From an uncultured Clostridia bacterium (lineage in GTDB: Bacteria; Bacillota; Clostridia; Peptostreptococcales; Anaerovoracaceae): a DNA stretch of 64,000 nucleotides. This document shows positions 28,184 through 37,385 of this stretch, in pieces. The notes beneath the pieces are model-generated. The model was not told the origin of the DNA. It made no database searches and saw only the letters and a list, made by a program, of their open reading frames with translations. Position 1 is the stretch's first letter; each line of letters starts with the position of its first letter. Location of the stretch: NCBI GenBank assembly GCA_934255135.1, contig CAKQMV010000002.1, positions 1-64,000 on the forward strand, written 5' to 3'. Made by a program: the position numbers and the translations under genes.

Positions 28184-28192
28184 GATTACCTC

Positions 28193-29212
28193 CTATCTGT
28201 TTGAATACATCTTATCGTAATATTCCTTGTACTCGCCGCTGATGATATTCTGAAGCCATGCGTCGTTATCAAGGTACCACTGAACAGTCTTGGCAATTCC
28301 CTCGTCGAAGCATGTGTCAGGAAGCCATCCTAGCTCGTTATGAATCTTAGTTGGATCGATCGCATACCTCTGATCATGTCCCTTTCTGTCAGTTACATAA
28401 GTGATCAGCGACTCAGGCTTATCAAGCTTCTCAAGGATAATCTTTACAACCTCTATGTTAGCCTTCTCGTTATGTCCACCGATGTTATATACCTCTCCAA
28501 CTCTGCCATTTCTGATAATCAGATCTATTGCCTTGCAGTGATCCTCAACGTATAGCCAGTCTCTTACGTTAAGGCCCTCGCCGTAAACAGGAAGAGCCTT
28601 GTCAGCCTGTGCGTTAGCAATCATAAGTGGAATCAGCTTCTCAGGGAACTGATAAGGTCCATAGTTATTGCTGCATCTGCTGATTGATACAGGCAGGCCA
28701 AAAGTTCTGTGATATGCCATTACAAGAAGATCCGCTGAAGCCTTTGATGCTGAATATGGGCTTGATGCTGTAAGTGGCATTGTCTCAACGAAGAAAAGAT
28801 CTGGTCTGTCGAGCGGAAGATCTCCGTATACCTCGTCAGTTCCAACCTGGTGGAATCTCTTCACATCATACTTAACGGCTGCATCCATAAGAACCTGAGT
28901 TCCAAGAATGTTAGTCTTAAGGAAGATGCCAGGATCCTCAATCGATCTGTCAACGTGTGACTCCGCTGCAAAGTTAACAACGATATCGAACTTTTCTTCA
29001 GCAAACAGCTTATCGATGGCCTCTCTATCTGTGATATCAGCCTTTACGAACTTGAAGTTCTCATTGTCCATTGCATCCTTAAGCGTCTCAAGATTTCCTG
29101 CATATGTGAGTGCATCTAGTCCCACAATCTGATCCTCTGGATGCTTTTCCAGCTCATAGAAAACAAAGTTTGATCCTATAAAGCCCGCAGCGCCTGTTAC
29201 TAGAATTTTCAT
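28193..29212 (-). CDS. rfbB: dTDP-glucose 4,6-dehydratase
   Basis: 339-residue short-chain dehydrogenase/reductase enzyme that makes dTDP-4-keto-6-deoxyglucose. NAD motif GAAGFIGS (7-14), catalytic TDE (125-127) and Tyr153/Lys157 (YSASK) are intact, and the substrate-site motif SRCSNNYGPYQFPEKLIP is present. With rfbA (39148) and wecE (32283), it gives a route from glucose-1-phosphate to dTDP-4-amino-4,6-dideoxygalactose. No rmlC or rmlD is in the window. It lies ten bases before the LCP gene. Confidence 0.97.
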   Translation of the reverse strand: MKILVTGAAGFIGSNFVFYELEKHPEDQIVGLDALTYAGNLETLKDAMDNENFKFVKADITDREAIDKLFAEEKFDIVVNFAAESHVDRSIEDPGIFLKTNILGTQVLMDAAVKYDVKRFHQVGTDEVYGDLPLDRPDLFFVETMPLTASSPYSASKASADLLVMAYHRTFGLPVSISRCSNNYGPYQFPEKLIPLMIANAQADKALPVYGEGLNVRDWLYVEDHCKAIDLIIRNGRVGEVYNIGGHNEKANIEVVKIILEKLDKPESLITYVTDRKGHDQRYAIDPTKIHNELGWLPDTCFDEGIAKTVQWYLDNDAWLQNIISGEYKEYYDKMYSNR

Positions 29213-29216
29213 AAAA

Positions 29217-29582
29217 TTACTCCCCCTGTTTCTTTAATGTGTATATAGTTCCTTCATTATCTGTAAACACAGCCTTGCTTCCCTTGACCTTGACCTTGAT
29301 GACATCCTGTCCATCAATTGTGAGCTCATAATTCTTGCCCTCACCATTAGTCCATGATCCGGTAGCTTCTGCATCAAAGCACTTCCACTCGAACGTGCCA
29401 TCCTCCTTCAGTTCGAGATATTCAGTGCCGTCAAAACCCATTTTCTCAAGATCAGCCTGAGTCGTCTTCAGACTTCCCGCCACGATGCCGGTCACAATCC
29501 ACTTCTCGCTTCCGCTATCTCCGCAAGCGCCAAGTGAAAGCATCATCGCAATCATCATTATCGCCAAAATTCTCTTCTTCAT
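29217..29582 (-). CDS. Small lipoprotein
   Basis: 121 residues with a lipoprotein signal (MKKR, hydrophobic core, lipobox LGAC with Cys20). The mature part is a small beta-rich domain with DGTFEWKCFD and GSWTNGEGKNYEL, similar in layout to the lipoprotein at 31692 (GTW/DGTW motifs, lipocalin-like). Its ATG overlaps the stop of the GT-C gene (ATGA), and rfbB begins four bases after it. Function is unknown; the pair may monitor or assist the membrane glycosyltransferase between them. Confidence 0.82.
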   Translation of the reverse strand: MKKRILAIMMIAMMLSLGACGDSGSEKWIVTGIVAGSLKTTQADLEKMGFDGTEYLELKEDGTFEWKCFDAEATGSWTNGEGKNYELTIDGQDVIKVKVKGSKAVFTDNEGTIYTLKKQGE

Positions 29583-31687
29583 CGCTTCACCTTATATATA
29601 TCAACGTCATCATTTGAGTAGCAGCGCCTGTAGTCCGCATTGGAAAGATCTCCGCAATCGTTATAATTCTTAGATACAACGACATAATCTATTCCAAGCT
29701 CTCTTGCAAGCTCACCTCTTGACTCATTGTTTATGTCAAAAAGTCGGTTATTTGTGTCGATTCTCTCCTGTCTTAACGAGGTTTCGTCTTCATCCATGCT
29801 GAATCCCGCGCCCTCGAAATACATATTTCGTTCTGAATACGCAGCATACAGGAAGAAAGTGTTATGCCAGCGGCTGCCAGGATTATATTTCTTCAGCGGC
29901 ACAGAATAGTATCTGTCAACCGCGACAAGTGAATCCTCAGGTGTATTCTGTTCAAGCCACTTCATAGCATCATACTCACCGTTTGTTATCGACTTATATA
30001 CGCTTCCGGCTCTCTCTTCTCCGTTATACACTCTCACAGCTCTCATGCCAGCATCCACATTGCCGATAGTCATTAGAACTGCGAAAATGATAAGTGTTAT
30101 TACAAAGTAAACCTTGGATATTCCGTAAATAGCCTTTCCGAGTTTACCTCTGTCGCCAGATGCATCCTCAAAGAACCAACCCGTAATCAGCGGAGCCCAT
30201 GCCATTGCTGCAAAACCGAAGTATACCTGGCTTCTGCCGCTGAACCTTGTCAGAAGGAGAAATGCCATTCCCAGGAAGAATGCAGCGTAAACTGTAATCC
30301 TCGCAAAGTCATATTCTTTCTTCTTGAAGAGCACAAGCCACAGTTCTCTTAAAAATCCGAATCCGCACGGCAACAGATATGCCGTCATGAAGAACACCAG
30401 AAATACCGCAAGAATACAAAGCAGTATCGCCATATGTGGCACGTGCATTCCGCTTAGATATTCAATTAGAGGCTTCCTCCAGTAACACTTAGTTGCTATT
30501 GCTCCAAGTCTTATTATTGATTCCCCAGTTCCGCTTCCGCCTGAGTCTGGTGACGAAATAACTCTGGTATATACTATATAGAAGGCCGCAGTCACTACGC
30601 CTACCGGTATCGCCATTGTAAACTTTACTTGCCTTAAAATTATTCCAAGGATAAGTGTTCCAATCATCGCGCCGACAAAAATCAGTCCAATCGGGCCCTT
30701 GATTCCTGCAAGACATGTTACACATAGCGTCAGAAGTATGAATCCTCTGCACTTCTCGCTTAGCGTCAGATCTTCTGTTATGCAGTATTTAAGAACTATC
30801 GTGCAGGCAATGATTCCTGCAAGTGCGTATCCTGCAAAATTGTAATTGCAGAAGATCAGTTCAAAGCCCCATGCTCTTCCCTTCTTATCTGCAATAAACA
30901 TATATGAAAGGATGAATGTGAAAGCATAGAATCCTGCTTTCTTATTGTCTCGCAGGAACTCTCTCAGACTGGCATATATAGATAGTGTTACGGTATATAT
31001 GGTCATAAGAGGCAGACAGCTTGCTGTTATAAAGTCCGCATTAAGATTCCAGAATTTAAGTGGTACACAGCATAGTATCTCGGTAAAAAAGTGATAATAA
31101 ATATTTCTGTCATTTATCCACGGATTCTGAACCGGATAGCCATCTGCAAGAGAATCCATAATTCCCATATGATATACGCTGTCGATGCTCAGATATATTC
31201 CATTCTGATATTCTGGCGCAATATAAAGATACTGAGTTCTTAATAAAGTGTACATCAGCGCAAGAGCTACAAAAACATACACATATGCTGATATGTCTGA
31301 TGGCTTGGGCTTTGTCAGAGCTATTAATTCACCCGACTTGGCTTTAATTGCAAAATAAGCAATACTCATAGTCGGTCCGGCAATCATCAGAATCACATTC
31401 GAGCCAATAAGCTCTGACAGATAGTATTCAAGAACGATCAGACTCCACCCTGAGAAAAACGACACCAGAAGCCTCGATGAAATGTGTCCTGGCTTAATCT
31501 TCATAATCTCCATTATGAAATATCCCGGAAGCTGAACGTATACTAGGATGTATCCGAGCCATATCAGAAGCTTTGGAACACTCGCCTTATATACAAAAAC
31601 AGATATTCCGAGCATAACAACAATAAGAGCTGTTGATATGGCTCTTATCGCTGTTTCAATTCCCTTGTGTTCTGTCTTCAATACCAA
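29579..31687 (-). CDS. GT-C-like large membrane glycosyltransferase candidate
   Basis: 702 residues: about thirteen membrane helices (residues 10-540) then a soluble outer domain with DAMKWLEQNTPEDSLVAVDR, a segment common in bacterial GT-C/YfhO-like proteins. An acidic first outer loop (NGIYLSIDSVYHMG) fits a catalytic aspartate. The start is placed at the TTG at 31687, with AAGAGG seven bases upstream; the frame start at 31711 is inside the upstream lipoprotein. Four bases separate it from that lipoprotein. It is likely to add sugars to a polymer outside the membrane, but the substrate is unknown. Confidence 0.75.
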   Translation of the reverse strand: MVLKTEHKGIETAIRAISTALIVVMLGISVFVYKASVPKLLIWLGYILVYVQLPGYFIMEIMKIKPGHISSRLLVSFFSGWSLIVLEYYLSELIGSNVILMIAGPTMSIAYFAIKAKSGELIALTKPKPSDISAYVYVFVALALMYTLLRTQYLYIAPEYQNGIYLSIDSVYHMGIMDSLADGYPVQNPWINDRNIYYHFFTEILCCVPLKFWNLNADFITASCLPLMTIYTVTLSIYASLREFLRDNKKAGFYAFTFILSYMFIADKKGRAWGFELIFCNYNFAGYALAGIIACTIVLKYCITEDLTLSEKCRGFILLTLCVTCLAGIKGPIGLIFVGAMIGTLILGIILRQVKFTMAIPVGVVTAAFYIVYTRVISSPDSGGSGTGESIIRLGAIATKCYWRKPLIEYLSGMHVPHMAILLCILAVFLVFFMTAYLLPCGFGFLRELWLVLFKKKEYDFARITVYAAFFLGMAFLLLTRFSGRSQVYFGFAAMAWAPLITGWFFEDASGDRGKLGKAIYGISKVYFVITLIIFAVLMTIGNVDAGMRAVRVYNGEERAGSVYKSITNGEYDAMKWLEQNTPEDSLVAVDRYYSVPLKKYNPGSRWHNTFFLYAAYSERNMYFEGAGFSMDEDETSLRQERIDTNNRLFDINNESRGELARELGIDYVVVSKNYNDCGDLSNADYRRCYSNDDVDIYKVKR

Positions 31688-31691
31688 ATAA

Positions 31692-32135
31692 CTACCTCTT
31701 AGTGAGTACAACTCTTACTGCATCGTCAGTTTCCTGCATGACTATATTGCCGTTGGTACTCTTAAGCACATTAAATGTAAACAGTTTGCTGCTACAGACA
31801 ATATAATTGTCAACTTTCTTCCAGGTACCAGAAAGATCCTCATCTGTGATGTTGCCCTTCCATGTGCCATCTTCACTGATTGTAATATCAACATTTCCGT
31901 ACATGTACTCAGCCTTATCTGATAAAGCAGTCCATGTACCATAAAACTCAGATAGATCTGCCTTCTCAGGCTTAATTTCCATATCTGTATCTTCATCCTC
32001 AGATTCTGATTCAGTCTGAGTATGCTCCGTAGGATTCTTGTCACCCTGATTGTCATCTCCATTATCTTTGCCACATGACACAGCTACTGACATCATCATT
32101 AGAAGTACCAGCATGAAAGTAAGAAATCTCTTCAC
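31692..32135 (-). CDS. Small lipoprotein
   Basis: 147 residues with a lipoprotein signal (lipobox VAVSC), an acidic Asp/Glu/Thr linker, and a C-terminal beta domain with YGTWTALSDKAEY, EDGTWKGNITDEDLSGTW and VVLTKR at the end. The start is a GTG at 32135, nine bases after AAGGAGG, giving a normal MKR-type signal; the frame start TTG at 32141 is too close to the ribosome site. It is the first gene of the leftward unit ending at 25727. Paralogue-like to the lipoprotein at 29217. Confidence 0.8.
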   Translation of the reverse strand: MKRFLTFMLVLLMMMSVAVSCGKDNGDDNQGDKNPTEHTQTESESEDEDTDMEIKPEKADLSEFYGTWTALSDKAEYMYGNVDITISEDGTWKGNITDEDLSGTWKKVDNYIVCSSKLFTFNVLKSTNGNIVMQETDDAVRVVLTKR

Positions 32136-32188
32136 TTGCAATCTCCTCCTTCGTTATAAGTGCATAAAACGACAATCTATCAAATTAC

Positions 32189-32216
32189 AGTATAAGCTAT
32201 TCCTATAGGTTTGTAA
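32189..32216 (-). promoter_or_regulatory. Leftward divergent promoter
   Basis: Minus strand -35 TTACAA (32216-32211), 16-base spacer, -10 TATACT (32194-32189), for the lipoprotein-GT-C-rfbB-LCP unit. Its -35 occupies the same six bases as the rightward promoter's -35. Confidence 0.5.
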
Positions 32217-32239
32217 AATGAATGTTGATATATTATAAT
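32211..32239 (+). promoter_or_regulatory. Rightward divergent promoter for wecE
   Basis: -35 TTGTAA (32211-32216), a 17-base spacer and a perfect -10 TATAAT (32234-32239), 44 bases before the wecE start. Confidence 0.62.
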
Positions 32240-32282
32240 TCCGTATATATAATTTTTGATCTAAGAAAGCTGGTGACTACAG

Positions 32283-33410
32283 ATGATTAATTTCAATAAC
32301 CCACCTTACGTGGGAAAGGAACAGGAATATATGGCAGAGGCTATTGCTGCCAAGAAGATTTGCGGTGACGGACAGTTCACTAAGAAGTGCAATGCATGGC
32401 TTGAAGAGAAGACTGGTGCAAACAAGGCTTTACTGACAACTTCTTGTACACAGGCACTTGAGCTAGCTGCAATACTTGCCGACATCAAGCCGGGAGATGA
32501 GGTAATCCTTCCATCATACACCTTTGTATCTACTGCAAATGCTTTTGTTATGAGAGGTGCCGAGCTAGTTTTTGTTGATATTCGCCCTGATACTCAGAAT
32601 ATCGATGAGAAGCTTATCGAGGATGCAATCACTGATAAGACTAAGGTTATTGCTCCTGTGCACTATGCTGGTGTAAGCTGTGAGATGGACACTATCATGG
32701 ACATTGCCAAGAGACATAATCTCATCGTTGTTGAGGATGCTGCCCAGGGAGTTATGTCAACATACAAGGGCAGAGCTCTTGGAACAATCGGTGACTATGG
32801 ATGCTTCAGCTTCCATGAGACTAAGAACTACAGCATGGGTGAAGGCGGTGCAATCTTTATCAAGGATCCGCACCAGGGCGAGATCGCTGAGATTATAAGA
32901 GAGAAAGGAACTGACAGAAGCAGATTCCTTAGAGGCCAGGTTGATAAGTACACATGGGTAGAGATGGGATCATCATATCTCCCAAGTGACATCAATGCGG
33001 CATACCTTTATGCTCAGCTTGAGGTTGCTGATGAGATTAATAACAACAGACTTGCAAGCTGGAACCATTATTACAAGAGACTTACACCACTTATGGATGC
33101 AGGTAAGCTTGAGCTTCCTGTAATTCCTGAAGGATGTGAGCATAACGCCCATATGTTCTATATCAAGGCTGCAGATCTCGATGAGAGAAATGCACTGATT
33201 AAGACACTTAAGGAGAATGAGATTGGTTCAGCATTCCATTACGTGCCTCTACACAGTGCACCTGCAGGCAAGAAGTTCGGTCGTTTCCATGGTGAGGATC
33301 GTTACACAACTAATACATACGAGCGTCTTTTAAGACTTCCTATGTACTACGATCTCAAGTCTGAGGATATCGATAGAATATGTGATGTAATCGAGAGTTT
33401 TTACAGATAA
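32283..33410 (+). CDS. wecE: dTDP-4-amino-4,6-dideoxygalactose transaminase (WecE/RffA type)
   Basis: 375-residue DegT/DnrJ/EryC1/StrS PLP aminotransferase. The start (FNNPPYVGKEQEYM, CGDGQFTKKC) closely follows the WecE/RffA subgroup. The PLP lysine is Lys181 in FHETKNYSMGEGGA, with EDAAQG at 151-156 binding the cofactor. WecE converts dTDP-4-keto-6-deoxyglucose to dTDP-Fuc4N with glutamate as the amino donor, using the RfbB product. Its presence and the lack of rmlC/rmlD favour an amino-dideoxy sugar in the polymer. The ribosome site is weak (GGTGACTACAG). It is followed 16 bases later by the NlpC/P60 gene. Confidence 0.92.
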   Translation: MINFNNPPYVGKEQEYMAEAIAAKKICGDGQFTKKCNAWLEEKTGANKALLTTSCTQALELAAILADIKPGDEVILPSYTFVSTANAFVMRGAELVFVDIRPDTQNIDEKLIEDAITDKTKVIAPVHYAGVSCEMDTIMDIAKRHNLIVVEDAAQGVMSTYKGRALGTIGDYGCFSFHETKNYSMGEGGAIFIKDPHQGEIAEIIREKGTDRSRFLRGQVDKYTWVEMGSSYLPSDINAAYLYAQLEVADEINNNRLASWNHYYKRLTPLMDAGKLELPVIPEGCEHNAHMFYIKAADLDERNALIKTLKENEIGSAFHYVPLHSAPAGKKFGRFHGEDRYTTNTYERLLRLPMYYDLKSEDIDRICDVIESFYR

Positions 33411-33426
33411 GGAGCGATAGAAGATT

Positions 33427-34473
33427 ATGTCAGAAGAATTGAAAGCAGCAGTTTCAGAAGAAGCTCCTGCAGTTAAGCCTAAGAAGAAGTTCAGATTGCG
33501 TAAGAGATACAAGGTTCTGTTCAGCATCGCTGCAGTTCTGGTGGTTGTAGAGGGTGGCGTATTGCTTGCAACTCCATATATAGACAATATTGCGCCTTAT
33601 CGAGTAACCTTTGGCGATAAGACAATCGCTATCGTTAAGAACAAGGCCGCAGCAAGAGATGCAATCCTGCTTGCCGCTGACTCTCTTACAGAGGATGATG
33701 AAACAGTAAAGACTATCTCATCAGACGGGAAGCTTGCAATCAGCAGAGCGAATGTTTTTAAAGCAATCTCTAATACGGTAAGCCCGTCAGAGGCATCTGA
33801 AGAGATTGTTGCCCTAACTGATGAGTCAGATGATCCGCTTGTTATGACTGTTGCTGCAACGGGAACAGAGCAGGAGAAGTTCACACCTGATCCTATCCTT
33901 AAGAAGGATAAGACTATGCTTGCTGGTGAGATGAGAACAGCACGCAAGTCCAAGAAGGGCCTTAGAGATATAACAACAACTGAAGTTATCACCGGTGATG
34001 ATATCGAGGATGCTACGGTTACCAAGATTAAGGTTCTTAAGGAAGGTCGTAAGGCTGTAATCTACAAGGGCATTCTCGGACTTCCTGATGGTGAGGACTG
34101 GAAAACCTATGATGGTGATCCTGTTTATCAGGACGGCGATGCGCTTGCAACTACTGGTACGCAGTATCTTGGAGCGCCATACAAGCTTGGTGGACAGAAT
34201 CTTCAGACTGGAGTAAGCTGTCTCGGTTTTGTAAAGGCAATTTATGCCAAGTATGGTATCGTGCTTCCAATGAGCCATCCTGGAATGAAGTCCTCCGGAA
34301 TTGGAGTTTCATATGCCAACGCTAAGCGCGGCGATATTATCTGCTACAAGTCTCACGTCGGAATCTATCTTGGTAACGGCAAGATGGTTGATGCAACAAG
34401 CCACGGCGGCGTTTCTATAAGAGGTGTAAGCACGAAGAAGCTTGTAACAGTAAGAAGAATCATCAAGAAGTAA
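33427..34473 (+). CDS. Membrane-anchored NlpC/P60 family peptidase
   Basis: 348 residues. A basic cytoplasmic N-terminus (about 1-28) and one helix (about 29-50) anchor it. A middle region (about 55-225) contains a possible G5-like segment (LRDITTTEVITGDD). The C-terminal NlpC/P60 domain (about 235-348) has Cys265 in GVSCLGFV and His310 in SHVGIYLGNGKMVDAT. The usual DCSG context is changed to SCLG, but the Cys/His pair is kept. Such enzymes cut peptidoglycan stem peptides. It is co-transcribed with wecE and ends at a bidirectional terminator. Confidence 0.85.
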   Translation: MSEELKAAVSEEAPAVKPKKKFRLRKRYKVLFSIAAVLVVVEGGVLLATPYIDNIAPYRVTFGDKTIAIVKNKAAARDAILLAADSLTEDDETVKTISSDGKLAISRANVFKAISNTVSPSEASEEIVALTDESDDPLVMTVAATGTEQEKFTPDPILKKDKTMLAGEMRTARKSKKGLRDITTTEVITGDDIEDATVTKIKVLKEGRKAVIYKGILGLPDGEDWKTYDGDPVYQDGDALATTGTQYLGAPYKLGGQNLQTGVSCLGFVKAIYAKYGIVLPMSHPGMKSSGIGVSYANAKRGDIICYKSHVGIYLGNGKMVDATSHGGVSIRGVSTKKLVTVRRIIKK

Positions 34474-34489
34474 TATTTGATAATAAAAC

Positions 34490-34533
34490 AGAGCTATGGC
34501 AGAAATGATATCAGTCTGCTATAGCTCTTTTGC
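34490..34533. terminator. Bidirectional terminator between NlpC/P60 and flippase genes
   Basis: AGAGCTATGGCAGA pairs with TCTGCTATAGCTCT, leaving one bulged G, followed by TTTTGCTTT on the plus strand; the two flanking genes converge on it. Confidence 0.8.
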
Positions 34534-34554
34534 TTTGCCTCTTTATTAAGGATG

Positions 34555-35844
34555 TTAAGCTGTCGTCTTTGTCTTAAGGAACTTAATTCTCTTGCTGAGG
34601 AACAGCTTGTAGACAACTGCAAATGTTGTTGCCTGAATTGTCATCAGTATTACATACAGTATTGTTGCTCCACGAATTCCCCAATGCTCTACTGCGGGAT
34701 GTGCCAGAATACCTGCCAGCACCGCACCCATAACATATCCGATCATCAGATATTTCTGATTTCTCATTACAGTAATTACAACTGTAAAGAAGTTGACCAG
34801 TGCAAGCATTCCGCCTCCGACCATAAGTATTGTCAGATCAATCTTGTATGATGACAGATCTGTGTTATACAACAGTCCCAGAACCGGACATCCGATAGTG
34901 AGTGCCACAGTAATTGCAAGAAGTGTTACCGCACCGATTACTCCCATCTGTTTGTTAACCATCTTCCTGAAGCCCTTAAGATCATCATCTCTCCATCTTT
35001 CAGCAAGCTGCACCAGGACAGGGTTGAATATGAAATTTGCAAACAGTCCAATTGCAAATACAGGCATAAAGATGAAGTTGTAGCAAGCCTGATCAACATC
35101 ACTCATGCATGCATCGATTGCATACTTAGGTGCATTTCCAACATATAGAAGGAAGAAGCAACCAAGAAAGAGCGGCAGACAATCTGTATAAATCTTCATG
35201 ATTGGCTTCATCTCAAGCTTGAAATGTACCTTGCCGTAATCTCCTATAACAAGCACACTTGAAAGCAGGAAGCAGATAACTGCAACAACAACCCACACAG
35301 TCATTGAAATCTCCATGTTGTGGGTAACTCCAAGACATATCATAGCGGCAACAAGTGACGCTACTGTTCTAAATATGTTTGTCTTAGATGCAATATCAAG
35401 TCTTCCCACCTGCTGCAGTCTGCCGAAATAGACCTCCTGATAAGCTTCGACAATCTTAAGAGCACATATCATAAATATGATATAAGTCTTACGAAGTGAA
35501 TAATGAAGAACCAGCATTCCGTATCCAGCATATCCGATGCAGGCAATCGTCATAATTGTACATGCAACAACTCTGTGTGAATGGTAAGCCGTGAATGAAA
35601 GTCTTTCATTGATATCACTGATCTGATACTTTCTTACACCATACTCACCAACGTAATACATCAGACTGGCAACAGCGTAAGCAATCGAAAAAATGCCGGC
35701 ATCAGCTGTACCGTTAGTTCTTGTTATGACAATAAGAATTATCGCCGACTGAATCGCGAAGATAGTCGCCGACATTGTGTTCCATAGATAACTTGCTTTT
35801 TTAACGTCTTTAGTTTCTGTAAAAAGCTTCTTTAGTTTATTCAT
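34555..35844 (-). CDS. Polysaccharide flippase (Wzx/MATE-like)
   Basis: 429 residues with about twelve to fourteen membrane helices of the polysaccharide biosynthesis/MOP exporter type (KASYLWNTMSATIFAIQSAI start; paired helix bundles split near residue 215). Such proteins flip undecaprenyl-linked oligosaccharides across the membrane. The start was placed at 35844, with GGAG four bases upstream, instead of the GTG seven codons earlier that has no ribosome site. It is a single-gene unit flanked by terminators on both sides. The locus also has a TagGH exporter, so two export routes may exist. Confidence 0.85.
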   Translation of the reverse strand: MNKLKKLFTETKDVKKASYLWNTMSATIFAIQSAIILIVITRTNGTADAGIFSIAYAVASLMYYVGEYGVRKYQISDINERLSFTAYHSHRVVACTIMTIACIGYAGYGMLVLHYSLRKTYIIFMICALKIVEAYQEVYFGRLQQVGRLDIASKTNIFRTVASLVAAMICLGVTHNMEISMTVWVVVAVICFLLSSVLVIGDYGKVHFKLEMKPIMKIYTDCLPLFLGCFFLLYVGNAPKYAIDACMSDVDQACYNFIFMPVFAIGLFANFIFNPVLVQLAERWRDDDLKGFRKMVNKQMGVIGAVTLLAITVALTIGCPVLGLLYNTDLSSYKIDLTILMVGGGMLALVNFFTVVITVMRNQKYLMIGYVMGAVLAGILAHPAVEHWGIRGATILYVILMTIQATTFAVVYKLFLSKRIKFLKTKTTA

Positions 35845-35870
35845 AGTTCTCCGTTCTTTAATCACAAGAA

Positions 35871-35904
35871 CAGCGCCTCACAGCTTGAGCGTTATGAGGC
35901 GCTG
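35871..35904 (-). terminator. Terminator after the L,D-transpeptidase gene
   Basis: CAGCGCCTCA (35871-35880) pairs perfectly with TGAGGCGCTG (35895-35904); on the minus strand TTCTTG follows. The U tract is weak. Confidence 0.68.
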
Positions 35905-35916
35905 CAGATTATGCTA

Positions 35917-37323
35917 TTAGTAGATGCATACTCCTGTGCGTATTGGGCAGTTGTAATAAATCCACGCTGCCTTCTCGGGAGTATTTCTTACACATCCGCC
36001 AGACTTGGGTCCCTTGCCGATTGGCCATGACTTATGCTTCGAATGGAATGAGAATACATAGCAAAGTGACCAGTGCTTCAGGGCATGATAATACGGATTC
36101 TTCTTCTTAATCTCCGTAACGCCTGTTGAAGTTGGTGTGCTTGGCTTTCCTGTTGAAATCTGCCAGTCATCGTAAAGCTTCCAGTTGCCCTTAGAACCCT
36201 TGAATACATACAGATGCTGTCCGTAGAGATTAGTCCAGATCAGATAATTAGTTCCGCTCTTAAGACCTCTTCTGTTTACATAGCGTTCAGCCTCCGACTT
36301 GGTATATCTGAGGTCGTACTTGCCACCTGTAACCTTCTGATCCTTAACACTGATTCTCTTAACTCTCCACTTATGACCATTGTCGTAGAAGTAATAAAGG
36401 CCCTGTGAGAAGCCGTCACATGTTGTAATCTTTCTTCCAGCCTTGAATGTAACAGTCTTCTTGTGCCCTCCGCAGTGACATGTGAGCTTTCTGCTCTCCT
36501 TAAGAGTGAAACCATATGAAATAGTTCTTACTGACTGGTCTACTCTCTTGTTGGAAATTGCAGACTCCTTGCCGTTGCACACTGCTGTTACTACGAAAGA
36601 ATACTTATTCCTAAGATACTTGTAAGGAATCTTCACGTACAGCTTTGTAGCAGAAATCTGCTTCTTATACAGCTGGTACTCCTTCTTGGATGCAAGCTTC
36701 TTGTATACATTATACTTTACAGTCTTGCCTTCAATATGAACAGGATTCCACTCAAGGTCAATTCCATTATATGTTGAATAGCTCCTAAGCTTCTGTGGAG
36801 TCGGAATCTCACCCTCTGCAGGAACGCCTACTTCAAGCTCTTCACTTATTACTGCAGGCTCAGTTCCGCCAGCGGTCCATGCTTCAACCTTGAAGAAGTA
36901 TGATCCAGGAGCAAGAAAAGCTCCGCCTTCAGAATATGTGTAGAAAGTATCTACCTGCGCTGAAGACAGTTCCTTATATTCACCATCAGCATTCTTCATA
37001 AGCACACGGTAATTATGTGCATATATAGGATTCTCTCCGTCCATGCCAATCCTCACTGGCTCCCAGTAAAGATTGATCTGCTTGCAGTTTGCTGATACAG
37101 GGTCATATGAAATTACAAAGCGTGTCTCTTCAGGTGTCTGTGATGGTTCAGATGGCTTCTCAGGTGTAGCTGGAAGATTCTCTGTTTCAACAGCAGTACC
37201 TCCTGTAGTCTCAGCTGCGCCGGTACCATCTTCTGCCGCCAGTACACCAAATGGCATCATGGATACTGCAATCGAAATTGAAAGCAGTACGAGTAATATT
37301 CTCTTGCTAATGTTCTTAGTCAT
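35917..37323 (-). CDS. Secreted L,D-transpeptidase (YkuD family) with Fn3-like domains
   Basis: 468 residues. Signal peptide (about 1-30), a Thr/Glu/Pro-rich linker (31-65), two fibronectin-III-like domains (about 68-165 and 172-260), then a C-terminal YkuD domain (about 330-468). The catalytic segment has HSKHKSWPIG and SGGCVRN with Cys444, the nucleophile position (SGGC instead of the more common SHGC). It would form 3-3 cross-links or attach proteins to peptidoglycan. A CHCGGH motif near residue 283 with a later Cys could bind a metal. It has its own promoter (37386-37414) and terminator. Confidence 0.85.
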   Translation of the reverse strand: MTKNISKRILLVLLSISIAVSMMPFGVLAAEDGTGAAETTGGTAVETENLPATPEKPSEPSQTPEETRFVISYDPVSANCKQINLYWEPVRIGMDGENPIYAHNYRVLMKNADGEYKELSSAQVDTFYTYSEGGAFLAPGSYFFKVEAWTAGGTEPAVISEELEVGVPAEGEIPTPQKLRSYSTYNGIDLEWNPVHIEGKTVKYNVYKKLASKKEYQLYKKQISATKLYVKIPYKYLRNKYSFVVTAVCNGKESAISNKRVDQSVRTISYGFTLKESRKLTCHCGGHKKTVTFKAGRKITTCDGFSQGLYYFYDNGHKWRVKRISVKDQKVTGGKYDLRYTKSEAERYVNRRGLKSGTNYLIWTNLYGQHLYVFKGSKGNWKLYDDWQISTGKPSTPTSTGVTEIKKKNPYYHALKHWSLCYVFSFHSKHKSWPIGKGPKSGGCVRNTPEKAAWIYYNCPIRTGVCIY

Positions 37324-37385
37324 GATAATATCCTTCTCTGTTGTACTTTCTAGTAAAAAGTTAAATAATTATGCTATTTCCGTTC

